A DNA stretch of 41,180 nt from Sva-07 sp963717385 (GTDB taxonomy: Bacteria > Actinomycetota > Acidimicrobiia > Acidimicrobiales > Ilumatobacteraceae): NCBI GenBank assembly GCA_963717385.1, contig CAVQWE010000022.1, positions 1 through 41,180 of the forward strand, in the 5' to 3' direction. Below, piece after piece: positions 1 through 9,202 of the stretch (its first letter is position 1; each line of letters starts with the position of its first letter). Made by a program: the position numbers and the translations under genes. A model generated the notes under the pieces. The model worked only from the letters and a program-made list of their open reading frames with translations, was not told the origin of the DNA and ran no database searches.

Positions 1-114
1 TTCGCTCATCGCTCGCGGCGGCGTGGTGGGGGAGGGATCCCGACCGGTAGGTTGACCGCACCGACTCCCTCCTGGTGATGCTGCGCGTGCGGCGCCTGCC
101 GGTCGAGGAGGTCG

Positions 115-809
115 ATGGTGGAAACCCTGGAGAGGCCTGTTGCGCCACGTTCGGTTGCCGAGCGGGTCAGAGCATGGGTCGAATGGTTCGGGATCGGTCG
201 ATTGATCGTGTCGGCGGTGGCCACCGTGATCGTCGTCGCCGGCGGGGTGTGGCTGGTCCGCACCCCGCCTCCCGCCACCGAGGCAACATTGACGCGCGCG
301 ACGACCACCATCGCAGCCGTCCCCATCGATTCGACCGCCGGTGTCGCGGCGCCCACTCAGCCCGCTCCGTCGGTCGTGCTGGTACACGTGGCCGGTGCGG
401 TGATCGAACCCGGTGTGTACGAACTCGCCACCGACGCTCGGGTTCGCGACGCCATCGTGGCTGCGGGTGGCCCCACCGTCACCGCCGACTGGAACGCGCG
501 TCAACCTCGCAGCGGTCGTCGGTGACGGTGCCAAGCTCTATGTCCCGAACATCGGCGAGGTGGTACCTCCAGCGCTCATGACCGCGCCTGCCGGCTGGAG
601 GTGTTGCGGCGACCGCCATGCCAGTCGACGTCAACGTGGCCACCGCTGACGAGCTCGAGTCGCTGCCCGGCGTCGGGCCCGCCACGGCCACGGCGATCGT
701 CACCGAACGCGAACGCAACGGTCCGTTCCTCGACATCGACGACCTCGATCGGGTACCAGGCATCGGGCCGGCGAAGATCGAAGCGATGCGTGACATGGCC
801 ACGACGTGA
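115..809 (+). CDS. comEA: ComEA-type competence DNA-binding protein (needs two +1 frame changes)
   Basis: Membrane-anchored DNA receptor of the natural-transformation machinery, passing captured DNA to ComEC. One transmembrane helix lies at about residues 27-48, followed by a Thr/Pro-rich linker, an SLBB domain (motif VAGAVIEPGVYEL) and a C-terminal pair of helix-hairpin-helix motifs (LPGVGPATA and VPGIGPAKIEAM). The protein is spread over three frames: frame 1 to about base 498, frame 2 to about 595, frame 3 to the TGA at 809. Removing one base near 499 and one near 596 gives a continuous 230-residue ComEA, the usual family size. ATG 115 is preceded by AGGAGG at 106-111; GTG 118 has the better spacing. 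Its stop faces the end of a leftward membrane-protein gene, and comEC follows downstream. A true pseudogene is possible, but every domain is intact, so assembly error is more likely. Confidence 0.85.
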
Positions 810-824
810 ACGCTGCGGCGCGGT

Positions 825-1301
825 TCAGAACAACGAGTCGGAGATCGCCAGCGCTGCCACGCCGAGGGCAGCCGAGGCCCCAACCCAGATTCCGCCGCAC
901 ATCCACGTGTAGTGGCGCCAGAAGTCGGCCCAGGTCGCCATGGGGTTGCGGGTGGCTCGTCGGGCGGCGAGGACTCCGACGAAGACCCAGAGCAATCCTG
1001 ATGCAGCAACGGCCAGTGGATACATCGAGCGGTTGCCGAACGGTGCGCCCGCAGCCAGCAGCGCCGGAGCGGCCCAGACCCCTGCGATCAGGCCCACAGC
1101 GCCGCTCCATGCGGTGTCGAACAATCGCAGCGACAAGAACGCAATCGCGCCCACGATGGCCGGAACGATCAGCGCCGCAAACGGCCCCCAGGTACGCAGC
1201 CGTGCCCGGTACCAGCGGGGTCCCTCGATGAGCGGCGGCCCCGAAGGTGGAGCCGATGGCGTCGGTCGGGCACCGGGAGGGACGGGGGTGAACGAAGTCA
1301 C
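825..1301 (-). CDS. small four-helix membrane protein, unknown function
   Basis: A 158-residue protein with a Pro/Ser-rich cytoplasmic N-terminus (about residues 1-30) and four hydrophobic segments at roughly 38-58, 64-85, 93-113 and 131-153. I recognise no catalytic motif or family. It lies convergent to comEA, 15 bases away, and head-to-head with comEC. The only start that keeps the N-terminus is GTG at 1301; it has no clear ribosome binding site and overlaps the preferred comEC start by 14 bases, so one of the two starts may be wrong. The hydrophobic pattern and GC-rich third positions support a real gene. Confidence 0.6.
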   Translation of the reverse strand: MTSFTPVPPGARPTPSAPPSGPPLIEGPRWYRARLRTWGPFAALIVPAIVGAIAFLSLRLFDTAWSGAVGLIAGVWAAPALLAAGAPFGNRSMYPLAVAASGLLWVFVGVLAARRATRNPMATWADFWRHYTWMCGGIWVGASAALGVAALAISDSLF

Positions 1302-2731
1302 GAAGTCGCGAGGTTATGGCACCGACGGCCATTCGTGGTGGCGACCCGACTCAACCGTGACCACGGTCACCGATGGCGCAATGGTGTTGATCGCGGCGGT
1401 GGTCGCCGTTGCGGTACGAACAGGATCGGTGACCGTGGCGATCTTCCTCGGGGTTGCCGTCGGTGTCGTCCTCGGGCTGATCGCACGGTCGCCACCGCTG
1501 GCACTCATCGTGGTCGTACTCGCGTCGGCCGGAGCGGTGCGCTCGCACCATGAATGGGCGGCCCTCGCTCCCGACACGCTCGGCGCGTTCGAAGGGTGGG
1601 TGAGGCTCGTCGACGACCCGCAACCGTACCCGTCGAGCACCAGGGTGATCGTCGAGGTCGACGACGAACGGTTCGAGGTGTGGTCTCGCGGTCGCGCTCA
1701 GCAGCAGCGCGTGCGTTCGTGGCGGGGCGGCGAGTGGGTGATGGTCAGCGGTGAGCGGCGCGCCCTCGACGCCGAACGTGCCCATCGGGTCGCGTGGCAG
1801 CACGTCGTGGGCGAATTCGCGTTGTCGTGGGCGAGCGACGTCGACCCCGGCGGCCCGGTCGCCCGGGCATCGAACCGTGTGCGAACCACGATCGAACGAG
1901 CCGCCGATGCATTGCCCGACCCCTCTGGGGCTCTGTATCGGGGGCTGGTGATCGGCGACGACCGCGATCAACCGCGCGACATGATCGATCGGTTCCGCGG
2001 CAAGTGGACTCTCGCACTTGACCGCCGTGTCAGGGCAGAACGTCGCATTCGTCCTGGCCGCGTGTGGGCCGCTGCTGGTGCGAATGCCACCGCTGCCGAG
2101 GTGGGCGCTGACCGTGGCGGTCATCGCCTGGTTCGTGGCACTGACCCGGTTCGAACCGTCGATCCTGCGGGCGGGGGTGATGGCGGGGCTGTCGGCCACC
2201 GCCTACGCGACCGGTCGAGAACGGAGCCCGGTGCGCATCTTGGCGCTCGCTGTGATCGCTCTGGTGCTGATCGATCCGTTGCTGGTGTGGTCGGTTGGCT
2301 TCTGGCTGTCGGTCGGGGCGACCGCTGGAGTGTGCACGGTGGGTCCGTGGTTGGCGCGCCGTCTGGCGATGTTCGGGCCGCTCGCACTCCCGCTCGGGAT
2401 CACACTCGGAGCGCAGCTCGGGGTGGTGATCCCGAGCGTCCTGGTCTTCGGCCGATTGCCGCTGGTGAGCGTCGTCGCGAACGTTCTTGCGGTACCGGTG
2501 GCAGGTTTCGTGATGCTCTATGGACTCCCTGCGGGTCTGGTCGCTGGTTCGATTCCCGCACTCGCTCCGGCGGCAATGTTGCCAGCCCGCATCGGCACCC
2601 GATGGGTCGACACGGTGGCGCGCCTCGGCGCCCGGCTCGAGCCGGAACCGCCGTGGACTTGGGTTGGCTGGGGACTCGTGGTGGCCGTTGTCGGCTGGTT
2701 GATTTGTCGTCGTGGTCTCGAGACGCGATAA
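1288..2731 (+). CDS. comEC: ComEC-type DNA uptake channel (one +1 frame change)
   Basis: Inner-membrane channel predicted to carry single-stranded DNA into the cell during transformation. The N-terminal part (three hydrophobic segments, then a soluble OB-like region) is in frame 1 to about base 2001. From 2003 the reading continues in frame 2 with the family signature HLTAVSGQNVAFVL and at least six further membrane helices to the TAA at 2731. One extra A in the run at 2002-2003 explains the break and restores about 480 residues. The protein ends after the competence domain, so the C-terminal metallo-beta-lactamase-like domain of longer ComEC proteins is absent. GTG 1288 has GGGAGG seven bases upstream; ATG 1381 is the alternative. 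The frame-1 ORF runs on by chance into holA, giving a false comEC-holA fusion. Confidence 0.85.
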
Positions 2732-2745
2732 GAATCGAGGTCTCC

Positions 2746-3705
2746 ATGGTGACCCATCTCTTGAGCGGCAACGACGAATCGGTGCTGCGGACCGCAGTGC
2801 ACGATCTCGTCGACGATCTGGTGGCCGACGGCGATCGGGCGATGATGGTCGACGAGTTCGACGGCGACGAGTACGAATTGCGCATGGTCGTCGACGCCGC
2901 GCAGACGCCGGCGTTCCTCACCGACAAGCGGGTCGTCGTCGCCCGCGGTGTCGACCGGTTCGCCACCGACGAGTTGGGCCCATTGATCGCGTACCTCGGC
3001 GATCCTCTCGACACGTCCGATCTGGTCATCGTGATCAACGGTGGGAAGGTTCCGAAGAAACTGGGCGACGCCGTCAAGGCGGTCGGCACGATCACCAACA
3101 CGTCGCCGCCGTCGCGAGCCAAGGAACGCGATCCGTGGATCGTCGAGCACATCGCCGACGCCGGGCTCCGGATCAAACCCGATGCCGCGTCCCAGCTGGG
3201 CGACTGGCTCGGCGAGAATGCTGGTCGCCTCGACAGCATCCTCGCCACGCTCACCAGCACGTATGGGGCCGACCATGTGCTGACGTTCGCGGAGATCGAG
3301 CCCTTCCTCGGTGATGCCGGGGGAGTGCCGCCGTGGGACCTCACCGACGCCATCGACACGGGCAAGACCGCCAAGGCGCTCATTCTGCTCGGCCGCATGA
3401 TCCACGGTGGTGGTCGCCACCCGCTGCAGGTGATGGCGATTCTGCACAACCACTACGCCACCATTGCCCGGCTCGACGGTGCCGATGCCCGCACCGAGCA
3501 GGACGCGGTGGCAGCCGCTGGGGTCAAGCCTGGGTTTCCGGCCAAGAAGGCGCTGGCCAACTACCGGCGTCTGGGGCCCGCATCGACTCGCCGGGCCATC
3601 GAGTTGCTCGCGCAGGCCGATCTCGATCTGCGTGGTCTCAAGGACCTCGAACCCGAACTGGTGATGGAAGTCCTCGTCGCCCGCCTCTCCAAGCTCCGCC
3701 GCTGA
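2746..3705 (+). CDS. holA: DNA polymerase III subunit delta
   Basis: Clamp-loader subunit that opens the sliding clamp during replication. The 319-residue protein has the usual family length and layout: an N-terminal AAA+-like part starting at the SGNDESVLR segment, a lid region, and a C-terminal collar domain with the segment HPLQVMAILHNHYATIARL. ATG 2746 is preceded by CGAGG at 2736-2740 and lies 14 bases after the comEC stop, so the two are probably co-transcribed. This comEC-holA-rpsT neighbourhood is common in bacteria and supports the call. The gene is intact. Confidence 0.93.
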   Translation: MVTHLLSGNDESVLRTAVHDLVDDLVADGDRAMMVDEFDGDEYELRMVVDAAQTPAFLTDKRVVVARGVDRFATDELGPLIAYLGDPLDTSDLVIVINGGKVPKKLGDAVKAVGTITNTSPPSRAKERDPWIVEHIADAGLRIKPDAASQLGDWLGENAGRLDSILATLTSTYGADHVLTFAEIEPFLGDAGGVPPWDLTDAIDTGKTAKALILLGRMIHGGGRHPLQVMAILHNHYATIARLDGADARTEQDAVAAAGVKPGFPAKKALANYRRLGPASTRRAIELLAQADLDLRGLKDLEPELVMEVLVARLSKLRR

Positions 3706-3726
3706 CCCTGCTCGAGGTGGAACGCG

Positions 3727-3757
3727 AACGAGCGCTGCGACTGGCGCAGCGCTCGTT
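3727..3757. terminator. bidirectional hairpin between holA and rpsT
   Basis: A perfect 13-bp stem (3727-3739 with 3745-3757) closes a five-base loop. It sits in the 93-base gap between the convergent holA and rpsT genes. There is no long T run, as is usual in high-GC actinobacteria. It could stop transcription from both sides. Confidence 0.75.
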
Positions 3758-3798
3758 GGAGTTGTTCGATGATCGACCGTCGAGACGGTCGGAGAGGG

Positions 3799-4053
3799 TC
3801 AGCCGGCGGCGTTGACCTTCTTCATCAGGCGGCTCTTCTTGCGAGCTGCAGCGTTCTTGTGGATGACACCCTTGCTGGCGGCGGAATCGATGCGCTTGAC
3901 GGCGGCGCGGACGGCCTCGTCGTTGTCGTCGGTGCCCAGTGTCGCCTCGACGCGCTTGGTGCGCGTCTTCATCTCGGCCTTGACGGCCTTGTTGCGCTCG
4001 TGGCGCTTGGCGTTGGTGATGTTGCGCTTCTTCTGGCTCTTGATGTTGGCCAT
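3799..4053 (-). CDS. rpsT: 30S ribosomal protein S20
   Basis: An 84-residue, highly basic primary 16S rRNA-binding protein of the small ribosomal subunit. It begins MANIKSQKKRN and has the family's Lys/Arg-rich helices and conserved ASKGVIHKNAAARKKSRLMKK end. ATG 4053 is the only sensible start; the track-length ORF extends upstream without coding character. A promoter fits at 4125-4154 on the same strand. It is divergent from lepA, and rpsT next to lepA and holA is a widespread arrangement. Confidence 0.97.
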   Translation of the reverse strand: MANIKSQKKRNITNAKRHERNKAVKAEMKTRTKRVEATLGTDDNDEAVRAAVKRIDSAASKGVIHKNAAARKKSRLMKKVNAAG

Positions 4054-4124
4054 GGCCCTGGAACCTTGCTTTCGTCGAATGATGTGCGCAACGGAGCCCG
4101 ATGCTCGCGCTGAACAGCCATGGG

Positions 4125-4154
4125 ACTCTATCGGGAGGGCCTCCTGAGCGGCAA
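4125..4154 (-). promoter_or_regulatory. sigma-70-type promoter for rpsT
   Basis: On the minus strand TTGCCG (4149-4154) and TAGAGT (4125-4130) are separated by 18 bases and point at rpsT, leaving a leader of about 65 bases. On the plus strand TAGCCT at 4165-4170 lies ten bases before the lepA ATG, so the 127-base gap probably holds two divergent promoters. Confidence 0.5.
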
Positions 4155-4180
4155 CGTGCCCAGATAGCCTCGGTGCGGAC

Positions 4181-5965
<1,785 letters not shown>

Positions 5966-5970
5966 AATGA

Positions 5971-5995
5971 AACGGAGGCGTCAGACGCCTCCGTT
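5971..5995. terminator. bidirectional hairpin after lepA
   Basis: An 11-bp stem (5971-5981 with 5985-5995) closes a three-base loop and lies between the lepA stop and the end of the leftward lipoprotein gene, whose stop codon begins at its last base. Confidence 0.7.
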
Positions 5996-6402
5996 CATCC
6001 GGTGCTGAAGATGCCAGCAGGAAGGCCGGGGCAATTCTCGATGGCATACGCCTCGACGTCCGCTCCAGCCTGTTCGACGCCGTCGGCGAGCGCGAGGAAG
6101 TCGATCATCTCGTTCTCTGTCGCCGTTTCCGGGTCGAACGACTGGACCTGTTCGAAGACGCTGACCAGCTCGTTCATCTGATCGGAGACTTCGCTGGGAG
6201 CTACTGCTGCGACAGCCCGAAGAGCTGCGAGATCTTCGGCTTCGGTCGTGTCGGTGCCGGGTTCGGCCAGGATCTCGATCTGCTCGCAGAACGCCTCGAG
6301 GTCGCCGCCTCCGCCGTCTCCGCCGCAGGCACTCAAAGCGAGGGCCGCACCGGCTGCAATGCAGCATGCGAACCTCATCGGTCGTCGTGATCGTGTTTGC
6401 AT
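5995..6402 (-). CDS. small secreted lipoprotein, unknown function
   Basis: A 135-residue protein with a basic N-terminus, a hydrophobic stretch and the lipobox ALSAC at about residues 22-26, followed by a Gly/Asp-rich linker. The mature part is acidic and helical with few conserved features (LEAFCEQIEIL near its start and a second Cys near the C-terminus, a possible disulphide). The ATG at 6402 is chosen because GGAGGAGG lies just upstream; a second Met at 6378 is possible. I recognise no family. It is divergent from the MFS gene. Confidence 0.75.
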   Translation of the reverse strand: MQTRSRRPMRFACCIAAGAALALSACGGDGGGGDLEAFCEQIEILAEPGTDTTEAEDLAALRAVAAVAPSEVSDQMNELVSVFEQVQSFDPETATENEMIDFLALADGVEQAGADVEAYAIENCPGLPAGIFSTG

Positions 6403-6462
6403 GATTGGCCTCCTCCGCTCGTGGCCCTGGCCACTCTGCCACAACGCAGCCCAACCGGAGCG

Positions 6463-6483
6463 TGGTTCGATCATGGTTCGATC
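6463..6483. repeat. two direct copies of TGGTTCGATC, 11 bp apart
   Basis: Identical ten-base units at 6463-6472 and 6474-6483, one helical turn apart, lie between the divergent lipoprotein and MFS genes. This spacing suits a regulator binding one face of the helix, but no known operator is matched. Confidence 0.4.
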
Positions 6484-6519
6484 GTGGTGCGGCGGCGATC
6501 AGCGGCAACGATGTGATCG

Positions 6520-7743
6520 GTGTCGTCGACGTTCCGCTCGCTGAAGTACTACAACGCACGGTTGTTCTTCGCCGGGCTCGCCGTGTCGAATGTCGGCACC
6601 TGGTTGCAGATGACCGCGATGTCGCTGCTCGTCTACCGCCTCACCGGCGAGGCGACGAGCGTGGGCATCACGTTGGCGTTGCAGATGCTGCCGATGCTCC
6701 TGCTCGGGGCGTGGGCCGGGGTGATCGCCGATGGACGCGACCGTCGCACCATGGCGATCGTCACCCAGAGCGCACTCGCCGCGCAGGCCCTGATGCTGGG
6801 GGCAATCGACTTCGCCGGGTGGGCCAACCTGCCCGTGGTCTACACGCTCTCGCTGGTGCTCGGCGTGGTCAACGCCTTCGACAACCCGGCCCGCCGGGGC
6901 CTGGTGACCGAACTGGTTCCCACCATCGACATCCCCAATGCGACGTCGTTGAACACCGCGGTGATGACCGGTTCGCGCATCTTCGGCCCGGCCCTGGCAG
7001 GTGTGCTGGTCGCCTCGATCGGGACTGCCTGGTGTTTCATCCTGAACGGGGCGACCTTCTTCGCAATCATCTTCTCGTTGGTTGCCATTCGACGCGACGA
7101 GATGTTCCCGGCGTTGCGCCGTCCGAAGGGTGGCAAGCCGATCCGCGAGGCAGTGGCGTTCGTCGTCGGCAACCGCGACATGTTGATCATCTACTCGTTG
7201 CTGATCGTCGTCTCGACGGTCGCGTTCAACCACGGCACCGTGTTCCCGAAACTCGCCGACGTCCGCTGGGGCGACGACAATGCGTTCGGCTTCCTGCTCG
7301 CGGTGATGTCGGTCGGCTCGCTGGCGGGTTCGTTGCTGACCGCCCGGCAACACCTGGTGACCATGCGGTGGTTCTTCGGCGCGATCGTGGTGATGGCGGT
7401 GGCCGGGATCGGACTCGCCTGGGCGCCCAACATCTGGCTCGCCTATGCGTGGTGTGTGCCGTTCGGTCTGGGTGGTGCTGCGTTCATCACGAGCGCCAAT
7501 GCGATCACCCAGCAGGAATGCCCGCCAGACATGCGCAGCCGGCTGCTGGCGTTGCAGGCGGTCGCGTTCTTGGGGTCCACGCCGATCGGCGGCCCGATCA
7601 CCGGACTGATCGCCGACAACATCTCCGCCGAGTGGGCGTTGGCGTACGGCAGCGTGATCACGTTGATCGGTGCTGGAGTGGGCGTTGCCTACTGGCGCGC
7701 GGGCAGCCGCAGTGACACTCGCGAACTCACCCCGACGGGCTGA
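6520..7743 (+). CDS. MFS transporter, drug/siderophore exporter type
   Basis: A 407-residue major facilitator protein with about twelve hydrophobic segments. The N-terminal part resembles the EntS-like MFS_3 subgroup: FFAGLAVSNVGTWLQM in helix 1, the loop 2-3 motif GVIADGRDRR and the segment NAFDNPARRGLVTELV after helix 4. It probably exports a small hydrophobic compound; the substrate cannot be read from sequence. GTG 6520 starts the protein directly before the conserved SLKYYNARLFFAG segment; the ribosome binding site is poor. A short ORF and an HTTM pair follow on the same strand. Confidence 0.85.
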   Translation: MSSTFRSLKYYNARLFFAGLAVSNVGTWLQMTAMSLLVYRLTGEATSVGITLALQMLPMLLLGAWAGVIADGRDRRTMAIVTQSALAAQALMLGAIDFAGWANLPVVYTLSLVLGVVNAFDNPARRGLVTELVPTIDIPNATSLNTAVMTGSRIFGPALAGVLVASIGTAWCFILNGATFFAIIFSLVAIRRDEMFPALRRPKGGKPIREAVAFVVGNRDMLIIYSLLIVVSTVAFNHGTVFPKLADVRWGDDNAFGFLLAVMSVGSLAGSLLTARQHLVTMRWFFGAIVVMAVAGIGLAWAPNIWLAYAWCVPFGLGGAAFITSANAITQQECPPDMRSRLLALQAVAFLGSTPIGGPITGLIADNISAEWALAYGSVITLIGAGVGVAYWRAGSRSDTRELTPTG

Positions 7744-7761
7744 GGCCTCACCGTGCGATGA

Positions 7762-7875
7762 GTGCCGGCCCACACGTTCGATGTCGACGTTGCTGCTCTC
7801 GAGAGCATTGCCGGGGTGTTCACGACCTCGATGGCAGACATGCTGAAGGGGTGGATCGTCGAGCGCGAACCCTGA
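7762..7875 (+). CDS. possible 37-residue small protein
   Basis: A GTG-started reading frame with good GC third positions between the MFS gene and the next gene, which it overlaps by 25 bases. The peptide contains the segment VAALESIAGVFTTSMADMLK. There is no clear ribosome binding site and no known family. It may be chance coding or a remnant. Confidence 0.25.
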   Translation: MPAHTFDVDVAALESIAGVFTTSMADMLKGWIVEREP

Positions 7876-8288
7876 TCACCGCTGCTGTTGTCGGCGCGCT
7901 CGTGGCGCCTGTGGTGCTCGATCGCGACGCCTTCCCGTTGTCGACGTATCCGATGTACTCCCGTGCGCGGGGGCAAGCAGTGACGTTCGCAACGGCGCAG
8001 GCGGTCGACGCCGACGGTGCCATGTCGCCGCTGACGCTCGAGGTCATCGGTGACAGTGACGACCCGTTGATCGTGGCCGGCGAGTTGCGTGATGCGATTC
8101 GCGACGATCGTGCCGTCCAGCGCTGCGAGGAGATCGCACAGCGTGCGGCGACATGGGGTGGGCTGCCGGCCGGGGCCGCCGTCACGATCGACGTGGTCAC
8201 CGAACGCCACGATGTGGTCGTTCAGGTGGAGGGCGGCGACAGTCTGCTCGATCGCACCGTGCACGCGTCGTGTGAGGTGCCGTCGTGA
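7851..8288 (+). CDS. membrane-anchored partner protein of the HTTM gene
   Basis: About 145 residues: a short N-terminal membrane anchor (roughly residues 8-22), then the motif DRDAFPLSTYPMYS and a soluble alpha/beta part with paired Cys residues. In my recollection a DxFPxSxYPMxS motif recurs in short proteins encoded beside HTTM-domain proteins, and here the stop overlaps the start of the HTTM gene by four bases (GTGA), implying translational coupling. The function is unknown. GTG 7851 is chosen because the upstream extension to 7758 has no coding character; AAGGG abuts the start, which is unusually close. Confidence 0.6.
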   Translation: MDRRARTLITAAVVGALVAPVVLDRDAFPLSTYPMYSRARGQAVTFATAQAVDADGAMSPLTLEVIGDSDDPLIVAGELRDAIRDDRAVQRCEEIAQRAATWGGLPAGAAVTIDVVTERHDVVVQVEGGDSLLDRTVHASCEVPS

Positions 8289-9202
8289 CCGCCGTGCTCG
8301 ACTCGCCGGAGCGGACGCGATCACTTCCGATCGTCGACGCAGTCGCTCCGCCGGAACGGCTGGCGATGTTTCGCATCCTCATCGGAACGTTCGCTGTCGG
8401 CTATCTGCTGGTCCGGCTCCCCGTGTTCTTGCAGTTGGGCGATCGACGCAGCGGATTCGAGGGCGTCGGACTGGCGGTGTTGCTCGACAGCCCGGTGTCG
8501 GCTGGAGTGGTCGATGCGGTCGTGGCGGTGACGTTGCTGGCCGGGATCGGATTCATCGTCGGGTGGCGGTTCCGGATCGTCGGTCCGCTGTTCGCATTCG
8601 GGTTGTTGGCGCTCGGGTCGTACCGGAGCTCATGGGGGCAGCTGTTGCACTTCGAGAACCTGATGGTGCTGTACCTGCTGATCGTTGCGCTGGCGCCGTC
8701 AGCCCACACCTGGTCGTTCGACGCCCGACGCCGCGGCAACGACGTGCCCACGGGGGAGTCGCCGGTCTACGGATGGCCGCTCGCGCTCGCGTCGCTGGTG
8801 TTGGTGATCACCTACGTGATCGCCGGCGTCGCCAAACTGCGTTACGGCGGAATCGAGTGGATTCTCGGCGACACCTTGCGCAATCACGTTGCCTACGCCG
8901 CCGCGCGACTCGACCTCCTCGGCGGATCCCCATCACCGTTGGCCGGGTTCGGGGTGCGCGTGGACTGGGCGTGGCCGTTCGCCGCGGCTGCCACGATCGC
9001 GATCGAACTGGCGGCGCCCGTCGCACTGCTGGGCGGTCGCATCCGCACGGGGTGGGTGATCGCAGCGTGGCTGCTGCACGCCGGGATCCTGGCGTTCATG
9101 TTGATCGGATTCCCGATGCCGCTCTTCCTGCTCGCATTCGCGCCGCTGTATCGGATCGAACGGCTCTGGACCGACCGTCCCCGGTGGCTGCTCAGACGTT
9201 GA
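8285..9202 (+). CDS. HTTM-domain membrane protein
   Basis: A 305-residue multi-pass membrane protein with about eight hydrophobic segments. The opening ERLAMFRILIGTFAVGYLL, the central HFENLMVLYLLIVALAP and the segment YVIAGVAKLRYGGIEWI followed by LRNHV fit the HTTM family, relatives of vitamin K-dependent gamma-carboxylase and DoxX-like proteins. No enzymatic role is established for the bacterial members. GTG 8285 overlaps the stop of the upstream partner gene. The 3' end overlaps the convergent 585-residue gene by 11 bases. Confidence 0.7.
   Translation: MTAVLDSPERTRSLPIVDAVAPPERLAMFRILIGTFAVGYLLVRLPVFLQLGDRRSGFEGVGLAVLLDSPVSAGVVDAVVAVTLLAGIGFIVGWRFRIVGPLFAFGLLALGSYRSSWGQLLHFENLMVLYLLIVALAPSAHTWSFDARRRGNDVPTGESPVYGWPLALASLVLVITYVIAGVAKLRYGGIEWILGDTLRNHVAYAAARLDLLGGSPSPLAGFGVRVDWAWPFAAAATIAIELAAPVALLGGRIRTGWVIAAWLLHAGILAFMLIGFPMPLFLLAFAPLYRIERLWTDRPRWLLRR

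Noticed and set aside
940..3705. A 921-residue frame that looks like a ComEC-HolA fusion
   Set aside because: Its middle part is out-of-frame comEC sequence without family features; the real comEC continues in the next frame and holA has its own start and ribosome binding site.
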